In this document: positions 60,124 through 64,000 of the stretch, piece after piece
Position numbering within the stretch: position 1 is the stretch's first letter
Layout: the number at the start of each line of letters is the position of its first letter
From: Colletotrichum lupini
Lineage: Eukaryota; Ascomycota; Sordariomycetes; Glomerellales; Glomerellaceae
DNA length: 64,000 nt
Direction: 5' to 3'
Assembly: GCF_023278565.1 (NCBI RefSeq)
Contig: NC_064676.1
Span: 4,650,001 to 4,714,000 of the forward strand
Notes under the pieces: generated by a model
The model's input: the letters and a program-made list of their open reading frames with translations, nothing else
Database searches by the model: none
What the model was told of the DNA's origin: nothing
Translations under genes and position numbers: made by a program

Positions 60124-60995
60124 GGATACAGCTGGTCAATCGAGCAACAGGATTGAAGCTTACGATTGATGTGTGAGGCATAGGAGAAGGTCGAGATTGA
60201 CCTTTGTCGCGGTTTGTCACTCGTATGCCGAGGCTACAGGTAGGGTAGCTTAACTGTTCAGGTGAGGTACCTTGATCCCGGCAATAAGGTAGCACAGCAT
60301 CATGACACTAAACGAGATTTCATTAAGCGAACAATTGCGGAAGAAATACCTAGCCAAAAATATGTATCAATGGGGGTTTCACCTGGACTTACGAATACGG
60401 GTAGGATGGTTTCCACTCCTGGCGCTTGTCTGATGCTTTATTTTAACAGCACACTCCTCCATTCTGAACTTGGAACCATACTTTGCTGCAGATATAACAT
60501 ACATGTAACTTCTGGTGTCGTAGCCTCGCCCGGCCCCCTGTACACTCTACGCAATAGGGTCCTTGAATGTGATTGTATGATCAAGACAAGATCCCGGCCA
60601 CATGACATCATATCTCTCTCCTTACGTAGTAGAACTATCAGACTCGGGACGGGCAGGACGGAGTCTTCGCCCTTACCTCAGTGGTTGGTTCTCATGCGGC
60701 ATCGGTCCGTGTGGCTCCAGGGGTCCTGGCCAGACCTCAAAACTTGAATGACAAAGTACGGATGCAGGCGCAAGCAACGTGACGAGCCTGGAGGCCTGGT
60801 ACAGATGGATACATACCCCTCATCTGACCTTTGGCCTTCTGGTACTTTAATGAGACACCGCCGTCCACGAGGCAGTCGTTCAGTTGGTTCTGGCATTCAC
60901 TGTCAACCAACTTCATCTCATACTCGTCCCATCTAACAACAAACATCACATAACGGCTGCTAGGAATTCGGCAGAAAGATATAGCAACACACGCA
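60124..60995. other. Divergent intergenic region
   Basis: Between the thioesterase (-) and the small unknown gene (+). AGGTACCT is at 60265-60272. Short frames only; no gene is seen. Confidence 0.5.
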
Positions 60996-61640
60996 ATGGT
61001 ACTGCCTTTCATTTTCCTCCGCATGCCGAATAAGCAAACGACCTACTGTCATGTTGACACCGGCTAACCTATTGCCGTGCTCCGTCCATTCTAGGCCACG
61101 GCAGAAACCGTAGATCTGGGCGCTGTGCACGCGCCTAAGGAAGAGTCCATCAAGGTATTCCAAGAGATCGCGCACGATCTCAAAAAAGAGCTTCTCCACA
61201 TCCGACGTGAGCATCAAAGTAAGTCACATTCTCCACTGGAAACAAGCCATGGACTGACACTCCATCATCAGAGCACGAGCCCGAGTATTTTCAGGCTGTT
61301 GTAAGTCAATCATCATTTTGCCACGCCTTGCCATCGCGTCCGCTCAGACAGATCCTAGCAACACCTCGACGATCACCAACTAGCCGCTTTTGGCCCGGAC
61401 AACTTTGTGGCCGTAAGAGTTGCCAGTTCGGCTTACGGAATCCACCTCTTTGGCAAGGTCCGAATCCCAGCCCTACCTGAGTCGGGGCCTGCCTACATTC
61501 ACTTCCGCGCCTTCGTGCCCGGAGCTGAGCCGCCAAAACTTCACAGCATTCACACTGAAGAGACTGAGCATTCGGATGGAGACAAGACGTATAGAGCCAT
61601 ATTCACTAAAGATGACGACCTTGAGTGGTTTGACACATAG
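60996..61640 (+). CDS. Small unknown protein; first exon is the ATG alone
   Basis: I do not recognise the family. Exons 60996-60998, 61095-61218, 61272-61300 and 61359-61640 join in frame to a 145-aa protein beginning MATAETVDLGAVHAPKEESI. The first two-thirds contains an amphipathic helix (VFQEIAHDLKKELLHIRREHQKHEP). The last exon has a beta-rich domain (FVAVRVASSAYGIHLFGKVRIPALPE, YIHFRAFVPGA, KTYRAIFTKDDDLEWFDT). Donors are GTACTG (weak), GTAAGT and GTAAGT; acceptors are TTCTAG, ATCAG and CCTAG. The ATG-only first exon is inferred because exon 2 has no ATG and the upstream frame fails, so the true start could lie elsewhere. The gene ends 106 bp from convergent MAK21. Confidence 0.6.
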
Positions 61641-61746
61641 GTAGATATGGGATGGGCCGGGAGCGAGTTGATCAGGAGTTCTCATCTCATGGGCTTTTCT
61701 AACCCAGACATACAATATGATATCTATTGAGAATTTCTTGGTCCGA

Positions 61747-64000
61747 TTACATGTCCTCCTCCTCTGCCGCCAAGAGTTCGGCATAATCATCTACCGACGC
61801 AAACATGGGCAAGTCCTTGAGTTTCCTCCTGGATGATCGGGCGGCGCTCTTGCTCTTCTGGCTAGTTTCCTCGGCGGCTCCAGGTACTGCAGACAGCTCG
61901 GGGCCACCCTCATCCTCCATCGCCTCATCGTCGTCTCCTTCCTCGCCATGGAGTTCGCCAGCATCTTCGTCGTCTCCGTCATCTTCGTCGCCATCCGAAA
62001 GTTCGGCGTCGGAGCCGTCAGAGAAGATAACGCCACCATCGGACTCGTCATCGCTGTCGTCGAATCCATCCATGTCAAGGTCGTCATCGTCACTCTCGAT
62101 TGGACCATCGGGATGCGAGGCAGTTAAGGCCTTCCAAATCTCATCCTCTTGTTCGGCGTCATCCTCGGCACTGACCTCATCTAGTCCAGATGACGATTGT
62201 TCAGTGATCTTCTTACCACCCTCGACCTTCTTGCCCGCTTGCTTGAAGTATTCGTGGAAGAAGATATCCTCCGCTGCGACCTGGTCTACCTTCTTGTTCC
62301 AGAACTTAGGCGTATTAATTGGCGCAGCTGCACCTGAGCCAGTTCTCTTCGCGAGCCAGATACTGCCAGAATCAGGATTGCGGACCGGCTGCATGATAGA
62401 TGCTCCCCTAGCAGTCTCTGCCGCCTTCGGGCTGCGGTACACAAACTTGTCGAGGAATCTGATCAAGCTATGGCTCTCTAGGTCGGGTTTGGCCATCTGC
62501 TTCTCATTTGAGAACAGACTTGCGGCCAGTAGAGACACGGACGGGTGGAAGTGAGTGAGGGGTGGTATCTGCATTCATTAGCAAACGGAGTCTCGTGAAC
62601 TCAAACACAGGTACAAGCTTACAATTTCCCAGAGACAGCTGTTCTGAGCATTGCTATGTTCTGGGTTTCTTTTGCGGCCATCGTACACACTTCCTCTAGA
62701 AACAGATACATTCTGATCCTCTGCCGAGGGCTGGCTAGTCGCCTCTTCTGTGTCGTTATCCTCTGGTTCTTCAAGGAGTGCTCTAAGGTCGGGGAACTGA
62801 GTCCGCAGTTGGAACACCACGTATATCAAGCCACAGACGAAAGCAGGCTGGTGCAAGTTGAGAATCTGCAACATTCTCTTCGCAAAGGCCTTAATCCGCC
62901 TCGTGTCAACATCGGCCTTGAGAGACTTCAGAATCAGGTTCAAATAAAGGGCTTGTTTAGAGGAGTTGGCAAGTCGCGGATCCAGCAAGGATTCGTACAA
63001 CGTCCTGTAGAACCTGTCGGAAGCCAGGTGCCTTGACACCGATATTTGCTGAATCAGAATTAGCGCCTGAATACTTGTGTTGAAGTTCGTCGAGTGCGCA
63101 ATTCGGAAAAGAGTGTCCATTTGGGATTCGAGGCTGCATGCGAGTGTCAGTTACTTCGAAAATTCAGAAGCACAGAAACCATTGAAAAAGCAATACTTAC
63201 ATCGGGTCTTGCTCGGCCACGAACGGCACAGCGCGGTTGATACCTGTCAATACTGCGGTAACCAGCTTATCGGCTGTCTCCGTTGTAACGCCAGTCTCTT
63301 TGGAAGCACGATCCTGCTGACTTTCGGCAGATGCTTTGCCAAGTGCGGAACTGTTGAGAAGAGTAACAAAAATCTCAAAATAAATGCGGAGCAGTGCCTC
63401 TGCCGTGCCACCTTCGCGGTTGCTCAGTATCGTCTGGTTCAGAGTGTTCGTAGCGTGGTACTTGGCCCTGAAAGTTTGACCTGGTCGGAGTAGAACTTCC
63501 TGCTCTATGCCCTTGATCACAACCTGCTTCATTCCGGGGTGGGTGTTCTGAAGCTGAAGAAGAAGGTAGGAAACTCTTGAGGCAATCTTGCGGTCCTTGT
63601 CGCCCATTTTGTTAACCAAGAGCCTGAGCAAATTGGTCTCTTGCTCGGGCTTGTCCTTGAGCAGGCCGTAGACAAAGTCGATGGAACGGGTGCGAGAGTA
63701 TTCAATCTCGTCGTTGCACCAGACCTCAAGGAGCTGGATGATCTTGAAGTATGATATCTTGAGCCAATCCTCGTAAGCCCACTGGATGAGGTGTGCATCC
63801 GTTAAGCGACCCGGTAAGACTTGGCTGGAGTTCCAATTCTTGACAGAGGATCGCTGCAGAACTCCAATGAGACCAGGTTGAGTCTGAAAGGCACGCAGTC
63901 TCCTATTAGGGGGTAGAACTAGACCCGGACCGAGCAGATCAACCAGAGCGCCAAGAGCGCCAATGGCCTGAGCACGACTCCTTTTGGACGCAAGGCCTAG
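61747..64000 (-). CDS. MAK21: Ribosome biogenesis protein Mak21/Noc1 (CBF/Mak21 family), C-terminal part
   Basis: Noc1/Mak21 acts with Noc2 in nucleolar assembly and intranuclear transport of 60S precursors. The gene is cut by the right edge. Visible exons are 64000-63201 (open), 63133-62623 and 62568-61747, in phase (donors GTAAGT and GTAAGC, acceptors GCAG). The CBF domain includes IQRAY-free HEAT-like helices: FDFVYGLLKDKPEQETNLLRLLVNKMGD, TNTLNQTILSN, ILKSLKADVDTRRIKAFAKRMLQILNLHQPAFVCGLIYVVFQL, then the family landmark YDGRKRNPEHSNAQNSCLWE and LTHFHPSVSLLA. The tail is strongly acidic (DDLDMDGFDDSDDESDGG). The missing N-terminus lies beyond 64000. Confidence 0.93.

Overview
The window is nuclear DNA of a filamentous ascomycete, most likely a sordariomycete. 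The evidence is dense protein genes on both strands, short introns (about 45-100 nt) with GTAAGT/GTATGT-type donors and CTAAC/CTGAC-type branch sites, a GC-AG intron, and single-copy fungal housekeeping genes. Genus and species cannot be read from the sequence. I saw no rRNA, tRNA, CRISPR array, transposon coding region or secondary-metabolite cluster.

Layout. 1-5.08 kb: no convincing gene, then the leader of an NAD kinase (5079-7112, +). 8.57-10.6 kb: a four-exon homeodomain factor (-). 13.8-17 kb (-): the Ran GTPase, a 102-aa unknown protein, and the proteasome chaperone Nas2/PSMD9. 17.6-19 kb (+): a PWI/RS splicing-factor-like protein whose first intron is GC-AG. 20.8-25 kb (+): a 1409-aa F-box protein with two C2H2-like clusters. 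25.8-28.4 kb (-): the mitochondrial fission dynamin Dnm1, divergent from COX19 (29.9-30.5 kb, +). 31.7-34.1 kb (+): a triple-LIM protein, convergent with SUMO (34.5-34.8 kb, -). 37.2-40 kb (+): nucleoporin Nup84/Nup107, followed by ESCRT-I Vps37 (40.7-41.6 kb, +). 42.1-43.2 kb (-): an unknown protein with an apparent C-terminal frameshift. 43.3-48.6 kb: gene-poor, with a 70-bp CT tract. 48.6-50.3 kb (+): a second F-box protein. 50.8-54 kb (-): a 1018-aa AT-hook protein with a PQLN repeat. 55.3-56.8 kb (+): V-ATPase subunit C. 57-57.9 kb (-): APS kinase. 59.1-60.1 kb (-): a probable mitochondrial hotdog thioesterase. 61-61.6 kb (+): a small unknown protein. 61.7 kb to the right edge (-): the C-terminal part of Mak21/Noc1.

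The genes do not form one pathway. Several concern transport through the nuclear envelope and protein modification (Ran, Nup84, SUMO), protein turnover and sorting (Nas2, two F-box proteins, Vps37, V-ATPase) and mitochondria (Dnm1, COX19, the thioesterase). I found no clear new multi-gene system. The unexplained structure most worth following is a family of short AGGTACCT/TACCTAGGTA palindromes spread through the intergenic DNA. Next are the frameshifted unknown gene and two small unknown proteins that become readable only after splicing. Exon boundaries were derived by hand from reading frame, splice consensus and family similarity recalled from knowledge, and no database search was run.
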